The notes beneath the pieces were generated by a model. It was not told where the DNA came from and did not search any database. It saw only the letters and a program-made list of their open reading frames with translations. This document shows positions 1 to 11,463 of a stretch of DNA of 39,627 nucleotides, piece by piece; the first letter of the stretch is position 1; each line of letters opens with the position of its first letter. Origin of the DNA: Gnetum montanum (taxonomy: Eukaryota; Streptophyta; Gnetopsida; Gnetales; Gnetaceae); contig MNCI01000952.1 of assembly GCA_015680685.1 (NCBI GenBank), positions 166,672-206,298 on the forward strand, in the 5' to 3' direction. The translations under genes were made by a program, and so were the position numbers.

Positions 1-543
1 GCTAATCAAGGAATCGGTTGCTCATCGCGATTAGATTCTCTCACCCTCAACTCCTAGAATGCGGGATGAGTACAACTTGACTACGAGCATCTACGGGTGT
101 GTATGGCTAGTCAAGGAATCAATTGCTCATCACGTTTAGGCTAGTTAAGTACCTCAGTACGACCACTTCGAGCACGTGCATTACATGTGGTGATCCCAGT
201 AACGATTAGCATTTGGTAGCCACAGTTGCATAGTTCAGGGTGTGTACGGTAAGTGGGAATGGATGCTGACGCTAGTTAATTTAGACTTAGTCCTTAGTTA
301 GAGTTAGTTAGCTCTCTCAACCCTTCACCTTGATAGCATTGGAGAAAAACCATAAAAATCATATACCTCGGACTTACTTAACCATACACCGTGACAACAA
401 CAAGTAAGTCTAGAAAGACAACGAATGATTAACCCCAAGTGTTCCATGGGGTGTTTAGGCATTTAGTCTGTGGAGTTCAACCGGATTGTACGTGCTACGC
501 TCATTTCGTATGGTTGAGTGTAGGGGTACCTTGCCACTCATCA
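1..543 (+). repeat. Partial LTR of the TGATGA/TCATCA family
   Basis: The right end of a long terminal repeat, cut by the window start. It ends in CTCATCA at 543. Bases 493-528 are identical over 36 positions to the reverse complement of the terminal part of the LTR at 36044-36772, and the whole stretch resembles the LTRs at 10507, 16247 and 25659. No primer-binding site follows base 543, so this is a 3' LTR or solo LTR, not a 5' LTR. It carries an internal duplication: 1-26 recurs with a few changes at 106-131. Confidence 0.75.
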
Positions 544-1260
544 ATCACTCACTTCCTCACTCTCTTACGAAGACACAAACTTAGTCCCACTATGGATAAG
601 AACTATCTCTCTCTAACACAATGCCAAAATGGATCACAAACAAGAGTTCTAAAGAAGATTTCAACTCTCCTCTCTCATCCCACTCTCTACCTTTCTCTCT
701 AGAGGCACCTTAGGAACATTTCTTCATCTCACACTTGGAAGAAATTTCCTCTCAATCTCCATCCTTAGGCTTAGGCCTTGATGCCCTTTTATAGCTTTCC
801 AAGTAGCCTTACATCTTCCATCCACATTACAATTCAATTTAAAGTTCATTGAAATTTCTACGATATGTCTTTGAAGAGGAGAGAACATCTTTCTCGAGTA
901 CAAAGATGTCTAGAGTAGATGTCTTTTAGGTATAAAAGACATCTTTCCTGAAGTGAGGCTTAACACAAAAGACATTTGGAAGTAGGAGTAGATTCCTATT
1001 ACCCAAACAAGAGACCTTTTCTCCTAGGGTAGACATCTATCTTATAAAGAAAACATCTATACTCCAAGGGAGATGTCTATCCTAGCATGGCCAAAAATAA
1101 ATATGTTTATTTTAAGATTTGAAACTTTAAGACATCTCCAAACAATTTCCATTTAACCTCAAAATTCTTGAACTTATCAAAATATGTTAAAAAACACCTC
1201 CAAATATGCCAAAACCCAAGGAAAAGATCCAATCATCTAAGAGATGGTACATGAGTTGAA
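544..1260 (-). repeat. LTR/U3-like block dense in GACATCT/AGATGTC motifs
   Basis: No coding sequence is visible. From about 870 to 1130 the heptamer GACATCT or its complement, with near variants, recurs many times. A TATA-box-like TATAAAAG lies on the minus strand at 786-793, downstream of these motifs in minus orientation, followed by a pyrimidine-rich leader in plus view. That order (repeated motif, TATA, leader) looks like an LTR U3/R region read leftward. A similar motif-rich block sits at 17700-18400. The family is not recognised. Confidence 0.3.
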
Positions 1261-3869
1261 TTGATGTTCCCATCATGCTTTGTATTTAGGTTAAGATTAA
1301 TGTGGTCTTGTTTCTTACTTGGGTTTAAGAGATAATTTTTTATGGAGCTCTCTAATGAGGATACAACTGTTGCTTTCTTCTAGCTTTGAGTCCAAGGTCT
1401 TATGTTACTCATGTTACCTTTCTTTTTGGCAAAATCCATAGTGTACCTTAGTATATAATGGTTACTAAAGTTGGCATTCTCTTCAAATCCTTAAAAGTTA
1501 AAGTCCACATTCATCATTACTTCTTTCAATTTTAAATTTTTCAATATTGGCTCTAGGCTTTTCTCCTTATTAATATGTAGCATCGTAATATTCTTTCCTT
1601 CTGAACCTCAACTTAACATGTGTCTTTTTTAGTTATGCATATAGGACAAAACCTTATTCCTTTTGGAAAGGCACAGTCATGATTTGATTTAATTAGAAAG
1701 CTACGAGGGATATGATTTTCATGACATAAGGCAATTTTTGAGTCTTCCTCCAAGAAGTTTATGTCATTGACACCTTAATGTTTAGGAAGGATTCTCATGT
1801 TCAAAGAAAGAAAGGTCTAAGACTTTTGTCCTATCCACCACTTTCATGGTTGCATCCTTCAAGAACATCAAGATGTTAATGCTTGGATAATCTTTTAGTA
1901 CCCTAATAAAGTTAAGTTGAACCCTTGTAAACCAATTGGAATACTTAAAAAGAAACTTGCAAATCACTTTAGCCAACACCTTCCATGGTTCCTAGGGATG
2001 AGATCTACAATCAATTTCCTTATTTTTTGATGGCTAGGGACCATTCTAAAGAAAAATCCCATTACAATTTTATGCTTTCCAAGTGAACCTTTATGAAAGA
2101 ACATCTCTTTAATGACTAGCTAAATGAAATTCCCAATTAATGCTACAAAAAAGACCACAAAATTTTGACCCATCTTAAAATAATTATTGCTTAAAGTTCT
2201 AATGGTGATTACATTGATGCCAAATTAGATGTGAAAAAATAACTAAAAAATGATTCTAAAGTTTGGTACAAAATAACACCCAAGCAAAGAATTCATGCAC
2301 ATCTATGTACTTAGCATGCTCACATGTGATAGCATTTCTTCCCATGATACCAATGTGCTTACTTGTATTAATGTAAATCTATTCAATATTAAGGGTTAGG
2401 GTTCTTTGGATAATTGTGACTATGTAAGATATAGAGGAGTCATGAAAGATGATTATGTTCATTTTCTACCAAAGAGACCAAATGAAAGTTGCATGAAATT
2501 TACTTCACATTATACAAGTAATAATCATGTGGAAAAATTAAGTGTTTCTAACCTTCGTTAAGTTGGATAATTTTGGACCATTGTTAATAGTAAGCTTTTT
2601 GGACCTACAACAGTTGAAAAATTTTGATTGCAACTTGTGGAATCAACCATTTAAGAAGTTTTTTTTGGCTTAGATATTTTAGCTATTTCCCAACCTTTAG
2701 CTGGGTATCCATGATCATTATTTGAACATTCCTCCATTCTATCATGAGTAAACACTTGATGGCTAACAATAACTCTTGAACATGGATCTACACAAGGAAA
2801 GATCTCATAGACTTCTTGAGGTTCTTAAGGTCCATTTTTCCAAGAACAAAACTTTGTGCATGACTTGATTTAAGTCAAAAGAGAAAAGAGCACTATAACC
2901 CTTCATCAAGATGATTTTTAGAACAAACCTAGGTCAACTCTTGTGCACTCATTAAGAGATGTTATTAAGGGATGAGGCTTTCCTAAAAAAGAGGCAAATG
3001 AGTGTACCTATGTACCTACATGCTTAATGTTATGTGATGCATTCTAAGACCATAATCTTGATTATATTATTCTCTCCCACTACTCTAAAGTCATTTCTTA
3101 TTGTTTGTACTTACCCTTTCTTTGATAACTTATTTTAACTTTGCATGGCCATCTTTATGACCCCCTAAGACATATTACTGAAGGACCACTTAAGTGTGTT
3201 GTCTACCAAAAAGCCTCAAATCTTAAAACCAGCTATTTGCTTCCTCCCTAGCTTAGCTAAACAACCTAATCTTTTCATCACTTAGAAAGATTCATGGTTG
3301 ATTCAAGGTCGAGGATCTTAATTCGTGCCATGTAAGGGGTTTGCTTAACATGAGGCCACTAATGTATGCTAGTGTTGTCCTATCAAAAGTAATGAACTCC
3401 TCTAGAGACTTTTGCATCTCTAGAAGATTCTACCACCTTGTGTGCGATAATGTTAATACAAACTACTTTTTAAAGTCTTTTGTTCCTAATAGCTAGCTTT
3501 TTGCTTTTAATTTATTTGGATTTATTGCTAAGCTAAGATTAATTTAAATTCTTTTTACTATATCAAAACTATGTCCAAATTATTCTATGCTTAATTTAAG
3601 AAAAGTTTGCATCATGCAAGAAATCTACTCAAATTGTTTTATGAATATTTCATAAATATTTGGATTGATTCTTTTATTGAACGAGATTTTTTTAGAATTT
3701 TATGAAATTTATGGCTATTTTGAAAACTTTTAGATTGAAAACATGATATAGTATTGTTATGACTAAATTTTACTTCATTAGTAGTAAGAACCACATAGAT
3801 CTTTGAGATGCTTTCATCTATATATAATACTGAGGTGTCCTTATATAGGTCTTACATCATAAGAATAGG
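1261..3869. other. Anonymous AT-rich intergenic DNA
   Basis: No intact gene, RNA gene or LTR boundary was found. Short open frames here are those expected by chance at this composition. The only recognisable trace is the L1-like segment at about 2395-2490. Confidence 0.6.
2395..2490 (-). pseudogene. Possible L1-type LINE C-terminal fragment
   Basis: Read on the minus strand, this segment gives FIWSLW, a stop, then KMNIIIFHDSS. This resembles the tail of plant L1 ORF2 proteins after the zinc-binding zf-RVT domain, where an 'IW..W..RN..iF' pattern is common. The upstream cysteine motif expected at higher coordinates was not found. This is a weak call from a short motif. Confidence 0.25.
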
Positions 3870-4458
3870 GGCTAAGATGGATTTCCTTACTACAAATAGT
3901 TCCACTACTTAGGTTCAATGCTTTAATCATATGGTGAAATTAATATAGATGTAAGAAAAAGAATTGAGATATGATGGTCAAAATGGAGATAGGTTATTAG
4001 TGTTCTATTTGAAAAAAGAATACTAATAAAAGAGATAATTTTACAGGATAGTAATCAGGCTTACTATCTTATATGGTGCTAAATGTTAAGTAGTACAAAA
4101 GAGGCATGAACAATAAGTTAGTGTGGTAGTAATGAGAATGCTATAATGAATGTCAAATGTTACCAAAATAGGTAAGCTACACAATACATACATTATAGGA
4201 AGACATGGAATCACTTCTATTTTAGATAAGTTACAAGAATGGTAGTTTAAATGATTTGGGCATATGCAAAGAAAATCAAATAATGAGCCTATAAAAAAAA
4301 GGTTGCTACATCATTGTTCCAAGAAAGAAATTGAAAGGAAGACCAAAAAAGACATGGAAAATTAATTAAAGATTATATGAAGAAATTGCAAATAACCAAA
4401 AATCTAACTCATATAGTCGATCCCATTTTGTTGGGACAATCCTAGGATGATGATGATT
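3870..4458 (+). pseudogene. RTE-type LINE, 3' end of ORF2 (decayed)
   Basis: Conceptual translation with several stops and frameshifts gives the landmarks of the C-terminus of plant RTE non-LTR retrotransposons in the right order. They are a 'DV.KRIE..WSKWR'-like segment (about 3945-3985), 'LYGAKC' (about 4070-4085), 'EW.FK.FGHMQRK' (about 4235-4275), a basic 'KRKTKK'-type stretch (about 4325-4360), and a final 'DPILLGQS-DDDD' run encoded by GATGATGATGATTG at 4447-4458. RTE elements commonly end in such a short tandem tail. Only the RT thumb and C-terminus remain; the endonuclease and RT catalytic core are absent. The copy cannot be active. Confidence 0.6.
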
Positions 4459-6680
4459 GTCAAGCCTTCATCCATAAAGTAATTAGTTTTTCAATATCTT
4501 TAATTTAAAACCTTTTATTCTCACTAAATATAAAAATCAAATAATGTTTCTTACTTGAGGATTTCTAATTCCTCATACAAAGAATCCATAATAGACAAGA
4601 AGTCTAAGAATTGAGCTAAATAAAAGATAATTTAATTATGAAAATATAGAGCATTTGGAATAGTAACCATCATTTAAAGTGATGATAAAGAGTTAGTTTC
4701 TCAAATTGAAATATGTGCATTAAAGCCAAGGTATAGCTACTAAAAGAAGTTAAGCCTTTGCTTATCCAACAATCCTCCTTGGATCCACTTAATAAGATAA
4801 GCATTGAGGCTTCACTTGATAATCCATAATGTCTTTGGAACATTATATTCGTAAAAGAAACAAGGAAAAAAAACATGATGAACCACAAATTATATTCATA
4901 AAAGAAAAAATGAAAAATACTAAGCCATTAAAACAAAAATACTTGGGAGACATCAAAAACTAAGAATGAAGCCTACATGTAAAAAAATGAAAGGCTTGGG
5001 TTGAAGACCAAAAATCCTGATTACTTATGTATCAATGAGGCATCAAAATAAATCCAAAAAAATATCTATATGATATGATAGGAGGAAGATAAGAAATAAC
5101 ATTAGTCAAAAAGCTATAAATGACATTAACAAAAAACATAGCTTCATAGCTACTAAAGATCATCTAACAAATTTTTCCATTCATCATTAGATCTTCATGT
5201 CCCATTAATAGCATTTTCCATGGTAACACACTAATAATAATGGTCAAAGATAAATGTTTCATAGGGAATTAGGTTTGAATGAGTCATTGGGAAAACCAAA
5301 ATCATTGGTGAAACTTGGTGGAGAAGCATACAGGTGCTAAGGATGTCATTGAAAGAAAAAACAACATACATCAAAAGGAATAGTAGTTTCCAAACCATGG
5401 AATAGAGATCCTTCCACAAAACCTACAATGAATCCTAATTCCACACAAAATGGGGTAACCATAGGCCTAAACCATGCAGCTTGATGATTGTAGTAAGAAA
5501 AGTGGGGTAGCCCCTATTGTAAACATGCATAAGTACAGCCAAATTAGAGGAAGCCAAAGAGGAAAGAAACCCTTGAGCCACATCCTAAACATGCTTCATT
5601 AATGAAACAATCTATATGGAAACCTTATCAATAAGAACTAGGGAAGATGATTTTTCCTACTTGCCCTAAAGACTCCTAAAATACATAGGAAAGAACCAAA
5701 TAGGGTCAATGTGGACTAGACTTGTAAGATGTTTGAAACATCACATATACACTACATATACACTAAGTGATAGGAAAACTCTTGTGGATACTAAGAGAAA
5801 TGAAAACCTACACTTGTAAGCTATTTTCTAAATTCAAGAAGCATCCTCTACTTAGGGGAGATGATGAAAGACTAAGTGATCTCCAAGGAAATTGAAGTTA
5901 AGTGATGGGAGAATGGAGTGAGAGAGCACTAAAGGTTTATTAGTGTAGAATTTGCAAGTCCATCAAATCCATGCTAAGTCATGCTTGCTTGATAAATTGA
6001 GTCAGAGTAAGCTAGGAGAGCCAAATAATAGTGCAAAAAGTAAGTTATATGTCCCAACTCTACTTAATAAACCTTGCTAGATGTTCACAATGGGGAATTA
6101 TGAAATCTATGTTCTCATTGCTAAATGAAGCTTTACTAAAAAGTTGATAGGAGTCATGCTCATAAATTAACCATATTCAAAGATTTACTAGGGCGAAAGC
6201 AACATACAACCCTAACAGAAGACATGTTAACTTAGAAACTTTGGAATCAAGAGTAAGGTATCTTATCATTTGGTAAGCAAGTTTGGCCTAAGTGACCAAA
6301 AGGCCATCATGTTAGTATGTGTCATTATGTTAAGTAGAAATGGATATGATTCTAAGAGAATAATGTTGAACAATATAGAAACCTTGACATTTCATCCACA
6401 AAGTAGAAAACCCCCTATTAGGAAGGCTGGTGGTAGTGATGACCAACTCTAGAAATACATTGACCTAAATGCCATTGACCATGAAACTATCATCAATCCA
6501 TGTAGTGGTGGCCTATAGGATCCAATGAACAAGAAAAAGATGGAGATTATCAAAATATTCAGTTAAACAAATATTTGCAAGTAGGGAGTAGTTAGTTGGC
6601 TCATGCCTAGTGTGACAATATTAACATTAACATGATCCATTACACAAGTGTGACAATATTTCCATAACTAGAATTAAGCA
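4459..6680. other. Unrecognised AT-rich stretch
   Basis: Nothing here can be assigned. The sequence is evenly AT-rich with open frames of at most about 70 codons on both strands. None shows a motif, compositional bias or repeat structure that I can link to a family. It is probably decayed transposon sequence. Confidence 0.55.
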
Positions 6681-6681
6681 A

Positions 6682-7010
6682 TGTGGGGGCATAAGGCTAA
6701 ATGCACTTAGTGTAGGATCAATTATTGTCATCTTATTGTGGTGTGTCTCATGCGTATGAATGTGTATGTGTCTTAGGTCATTATGTGTGTGTTACATAAT
6801 GCATACTTACTACACTTCTAACTAATATAGAACGAGTACAATGACTCTTTATGTGCTTTTAGGTGCTATAAATACTAAGGTGTGATCCATCTTCAGCTCA
6901 CCCTCCTTTTCTTACTAACATGGGACTAAAGGATGATGTTGTATGGTGCTTTTTAAGGGTGGCACCATGCCTTGAAGACAATTATATATGGGAAGTTAAA
7001 GGGTTGTGTT
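6682..7010 (+). repeat. Possible LTR start: G-rich tract followed by U3-like region with TATA box
   Basis: A G-rich tract (GTGGGGGCA) at about 6683-6692 is followed by an AT-rich stretch and a good TATA box (CTATAAATAC, 6866-6875). A pyrimidine-rich leader (about 6895-6915) follows. This spacing fits a polypurine tract plus the U3/R part of a 3' LTR. No matching second LTR was found, and the expected terminal TG is not clear. Confidence 0.25.
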
Positions 7011-8220
7011 TCAAAAAATTTTGGCATTATGCTTAAGCCAAATGATCCAAATCACCTTTGCCCATAATGAGAAGAGATGACAGTAACTTCCCATGAGAGA
7101 GCGTAATGTTCCAATAATAATTCAAATTGATGTTAGTCTATGTGGAGAAAATTTTACGAGTGCCTTGGAAAAGTTGCATTTATTAAATAAGTTGTCATTT
7201 CAACCTCATGATAGCATAAGCTGAAGTAAAAAGCCATGTTAAAATGCCATCCTTGAAGCTTATCATGGGTTAGAATAATTGCATGAGTTATAAACTAAAT
7301 GAAGGATTAAATCATGTGCTAGCAATGTAGTTTTCATATCACTTTGTTCCCAAGAGCCACCTCAAAGAACTTTTTAAATAAAGAAGAAAACCAATGCTTT
7401 TATTGACTACTGTTAAAGAAGAGGAAATTGGTAAGGGAAGATCCCAAGGGTTCATATTTAATAAGGATTTCTAGAAAATGTTGAAGTTAGTATTGAAACT
7501 TCTCTATGAAGTTCAAATTAGAAATGCACCAATTAGCATTCACAAAATAATTGTAAACCTAATCAAGTTGATGGGATTGAAGATACCTCCTAACTTGAGA
7601 AAAAGCATCACCTTTGAATTTAGTTGAGACATACCCTACCAAAAGGTCTCCTAGAGGGACAAACCCATTAGTGAACAATCATTTATTCATGAATTGCAAA
7701 AAGATACTTCCTTTCTTGAGAGTTTTCCAAAATTTAGAGGGTTTAATCCTAAGATTCAAAATGTCATTATAAAGATAGTACATGCACTAAACCCAAGGCT
7801 TCTCCACCTTAGACCAAATTTCCCATGTAAGCTTGGCAATAAAAATGAAAACATGAGAACCTTAATCTTGAAGACCATATCCATGTGCTTAGATGAGAGC
7901 AACCACCTTATCTTATGTAACTTAATGAAACCTTTTACTCTTCTTTGTACTAGTCCAAAGGAAATTTCATGGTGTATCATATTAATATACTATTTATATG
8001 TTTTTAAATGATTGTAGGTACTATTTTTTAATCAATAGTTTAGTTTTAATACTATGTTAAGTATCATTCTTATTATGATTTTGTTGGTATTTTCTATGAG
8101 GGTGGATAAATTGTTTATAAGTGCATCCTAATACATATAGCCAACAAGACAGTTTAGAAGAATTATAGAAAAATATAATAATGCTTTAAGTATAACTCAA
8201 GTTGGCAACATTTTAACAAT
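7011..8220. other. Unrecognised AT-rich stretch
   Basis: No gene or repeat boundary could be supported. Overlapping open frames of 105 (plus) and 74 (minus) codons at 7694-8011 show no domain signature and no biased composition. They are best regarded as chance frames. Confidence 0.5.
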
Positions 8221-8227
8221 TAGATGT

Positions 8228-8290
8228 TAGCCAAGTGATAAGAATCTTCATTTAAAAGTTCCAAGTCATGGGTTCAATTCTAGTTGACAA
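8228..8290 (+). repeat. tRNA-like SINE head (possible)
   Basis: The sequence carries an A-box-like TTAGCCAAGTGATAAG and, about 30 bases on, a B-box GGGTTCAATTC. This is the internal RNA polymerase III promoter arrangement of tRNA-derived SINEs. The 3' boundary and target-site duplication were not found, so this is a partial or decayed copy. Confidence 0.35.
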
Positions 8291-8344
8291 TGCTAAGTTA
8301 TAAATGGAAACTAGAAATTAGAAATTTTTATTATGTCCAAGAAA

Positions 8345-8700
8345 TCATAAAGGATTTTTTGGACGATTACAAAGCCTCAACATATTTTGGAAAAATTTTA
8401 AAACATCATTGATGTAATGTCCCAAGAAGATAGGGTCAATTTTAAAGAAAGTAATCAAAAAATTATAATTAATAGTATAATTCAATTGAATGTAAGCCAA
8501 ATATGGACAAAATAAAAAAGATATGTTCTTCATCTTCTATACTTTATTTGCACGATTTGCAAATATGCTTTTCTCTTGATAAATTGATCCAATGACCTAT
8601 CTCAATAAGGAGATGATGAGAGCTCATTAGTTGAGAATAGATACACTTGAGTATTAGATAATAAACCTCGTCCAACAGAATGTAGATAAAAATGCATTTT
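8345..8700 (-). pseudogene. Non-LTR retrotransposon ORF2 C-terminus with IEDEEH zinc-knuckle motif
   Basis: On the minus strand, about 8640 to 8521 reads 'SSHHLLIEIGHWIN', then 'SREKHICKSC', a stop, and 'SIEDEEHI'. After a one-base frame change, 'FLFCPYLAY' and a tail of about 50 residues follow, ending at 8345. This matches a C-terminal module of several non-LTR reverse transcriptases: 'L.IE.GRW....RE.R.C..C', 'IEDE.HFL..CP.Y'. The C-x2-C...H...C spacing is kept. I associate this module mainly with animal and protist elements rather than the usual plant L1 or RTE types. The RT itself is not visible upstream, where the repeat at 8700-8953 intervenes. Confidence 0.5.
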
Positions 8701-8953
8701 CTATGATGTGTTCAACCAAACTTTAGCCAAGACTTTTTCTTTAAAGTTATAAAGTTCTAATTAGACTATGTATCTTAGTGTGTACCTATATTATAATTAT
8801 TTTAGGTTTCCAACACCTCCCTCCCTCCCCCTCCCCACCCCTTCTCACCCTCCACCTAGGCTTGAATCCAAGTCTTACAACTTAAGAAACAATTACCTTA
8901 CCATTACTTCAAATGATGGCCCCTACTTGAGGCATTGTTGTATTCTTCTATAG
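8700..8953 (-). repeat. LTR-like repeat 'TGTTGGAA' copy 1 with polypurine and tRNA-like segments
   Basis: Read on the minus strand: a segment with A/B-box-like motifs (8864-8950), a pure polypurine tract (complement of 8816-8858), then TGTTGGAAACCTAAAATAAT starting at 8815. Related copies start at 10422 (-), about 17417 (-) and 19952 (+). A polypurine tract directly before a TGTTGGAA terminus is the arrangement expected at the 5' edge of a 3' LTR. The tRNA-like part recurs at 17258-17352 on the other side of the TGTTGGAA part. Confidence 0.45.
8816..8858. repeat. 43-bp polypyrimidine/polypurine tract
   Basis: The plus strand is made almost only of C and T with interspersed A (CCTCCCTCCCTCCCCCTCCC and onward). 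Most of the complement is uninterrupted G/A. It directly adjoins the LTR-like terminus at 8815, so it may be an expanded polypurine tract. Confidence 0.7.
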
Positions 8954-9239
8954 CTCACTCCAATTGATGTTTTTCAAGAGATTTGATATGTTTTTTTCTC
9001 ATCTAATGTTTTTTAACATATCTGATTTTTTCAATTAACTTTATGCTTTTCAATGGATTTGATGTTTCTCCAATAAATTTGACTTTTTCAGTAGATCTAG
9101 TTTTTCTCTTTTTGATTTTCCTCCAATGGATATGATTTCTCTACAACTCCCTTATGGGGTGTTCTATATTATTCTCAACCTTTTCTACTAATGTTAAAAT
9201 TTCTGTTGAATCTTAAAATACATATTTATAAGTTAGTAA

Positions 9240-9910
9240 GAAAAAATTTGGAACATCTTCTTTTAGTGATGTTGAAGTAACTAAGAAACGTGATCTTATC
9301 ATTTGCGATGATGTATATGAATGATTGGTAGTTGATCTTTTATTACAATATGTGTTCATTCAAATTTTGACTTACCTACCTCATAATTGAACTTTTGTTT
9401 CACAGTTAAATGATATGATGAGAAATCATGACATTCAAATGCTTCATTCTAGGTATTATTATCATTTTTCTGCTCATTGACTTAGGCAATGCTTCTATGG
9501 TGTAGCATGCCCTAAATATGGGGTCTTTTATACATAAGAATTCAGTGTTGATCATTCATAAATGGGCTTTGGATTTTAATGTTCAATCTGAAGAATATAC
9601 TAAAGTTCCATGTTTTGTTGAGTTTTATAATCTTTTGGTAATTTTTTAGAAAGCTAAGTAATAAATTGTTGGTCTTCTCAATCTCATTAGGCATTTTCTA
9701 TTGAAATTAACATTCTTAATCATAAAAAGGAATTGGTATTACAAGTAGGAGAAAAGTCTTATATTGAGCTAATTACATATTATAATCTTTCTAATTCTTA
9801 TAACTTTTGTCAACATAAAGGACATTTGTTTAATGCTTTTCTTTTTCTAATCCAGAAAAAAAATTTTAAAGAAAAGAGAAAATGTATTGAAGTTGAATAT
9901 AAAAAATAAT
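9240..9910 (+). pseudogene. L1-type LINE ORF1 remnant (DUF4283-like plus zinc knuckle)
   Basis: Shifting frames give 'SVLIIHKWALDFNVQSEEYT' followed by 'KVPCFVEFYNLL', which follows the plant L1 ORF1 pattern of DUF4283 ('...W...F.......VP.WVrf.nLP'). About 120 codons later comes 'YYNLSNSYNFCQHKGHLFNA', matching the 'YE.lP.fC..C...GH....C' zinc knuckle that follows DUF4283, with two metal ligands lost. ORF1 binds RNA in the L1 ribonucleoprotein. Several stops interrupt it. The L1 ORF2 tail at 18480-19858 has the same orientation and could belong to the same insertion split by element C, but most of ORF2 is missing between them. Confidence 0.45.
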
Positions 9911-10329
9911 ATGAAGTTAAAGATATGAAAAATCAAGTTAATGTCAACAATAAAATGATCAAATAATAATATAGAATCTAGAGAAGATGAAAGCTTGTAT
10001 GTATATTTTTGTTGGTACTAGAAAACGTATTAATTAGTCTGGATAGATAGATCGTAGAAAACATTTTTCCCTATCTAACAAGAATACTATTAACTCAAAG
10101 ATTAAAACTATTATTGATAAGAAGGTTGTATTTGATGGTAAAGATTCTCGACCTTAAATTATTTTGTTATTTTAAGTTAAAAAATGAATGTTGAAAATAG
10201 AAGTAAATTTTGTTAGGAGTAGAACCTTTCTCTTTAATAATAATTAATTATTTCACTTATTTTTTAAAGTAATAATTGTAAGGTTGTACACCTAAGTAGA
10301 CAATCCTAAAATGGGAAAGTTTTTTCTTT

Positions 10330-10470
10330 CCATATTTCTTTTGATGATGTCTACCTAGTGTCAAGCTTATGATGTACTATGTATTTTCTTTGCTCATTAT
10401 TAATTATTTTTGGGATCTAACATCCATCCCCCCACCCCCTTCCCTTTTTCCTATTTCCTTCCTCTTAGCT
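10330..10470 (-). repeat. LTR-like repeat 'TGTTGGAA' copy 2 with polypurine tract
   Basis: On the minus strand a polypurine-rich run (complement of 10423-10468) is followed at 10422 by TGTTAGATCCCAAAAATAAT. This is the same arrangement and a related terminus as at 8815. It is more decayed than copy 1. Confidence 0.4.
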
Positions 10471-10506
10471 CATCTAGCCAAGATGGATCTTAATAGGGTT
10501 GGTGCA

Positions 10507-11462
10507 TGATGAAGCATTACTTGGTTGCATCGACATAACCTCTTCAACATAGCTGCCTCAATGTAGCTACCTCAAAGCAATTGTGTTGACATAACCTGAC
10601 GTGGCCCCATCAACATAGTCCCATCGACATGGCCCTATCAACATGGCCCCATTGATGTAAATGATGCATTAACGAGGCCCTGACGATGTAGTGTTTATTG
10701 TAGCCTATAAATACACGTGCTTCTACCATGTATTGACATTCTTTGGTTAATAGAGTAGCCAAATTCTTGCAGTTTGATTTTGTAGTCTTAAAGAATAGTT
10801 AGTGAGTGCCTGCAATGTGGATTTGAGTTAGTTGTATGACGTCTTATTCAAGTGGCAATGTACTTGGACACATTCCATGAAAAACAATAAGATCAAGATT
10901 GATTCTTATTCATTACAACACTTTGACTTAGATTAAATTTACTTTCCATGTAATTTACTTTTCATGTACATAGTTAATATTTACATTTTCATGCATGTTA
11001 ATGAATTGGTGGAATTAGCATGACCAATTCCAAGCATAAACATGTACTCGCTTGGTAATCCCAGTAGTGTTATTGCTTAGTTCGCTCAATAGTATAGCGC
11101 TTGATAATCCCAACAATGGATACGTGGGTTCAGGATGTGTACGACAAGCTGGGCATAGACACTTATCACCCATAGGCTAGTTTAGACTTTGCTTTTTGTT
11201 GCTAATTAGTTGAACAATTGATTTCTTTGTTGTCATTAGGAGTAGCCTAAGGTTAAAATAACATTAAGAATCATATGCCTCACTTTGGACTAAACCATAC
11301 GTGACAAAGCTACCACTAGTCCAAGTGTGAAGATAGCAAACTACGATTAAGGCATAACGATCTAGATGCGACAACTAGTTGCATCCATGGAATTTAATCA
11401 TATCATGCATGAATGCTTGTGATTCATATGGTTGGGTGTAGGGGTTACCTTGCTACTCATCA
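10507..11462 (+). repeat. Element C 5' LTR
   Basis: 956 bp, TGATGAAGCAT...CTCATCA. It includes a TATA box (CTATAAATAC at about 10707-10716). The U3 has a run of imperfect repeats of 'catcgacatRgcccc' type (10530-10680). It aligns end to end with 16247-17212. Confidence 0.85.
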
Positions 11463-11463
11463 T

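Noticed and set aside
7694-8011. 105-codon plus-strand frame and overlapping 74-codon minus frame
   Set aside because: No motif, no neighbour evidence and no similarity I can recognise; treated as chance.
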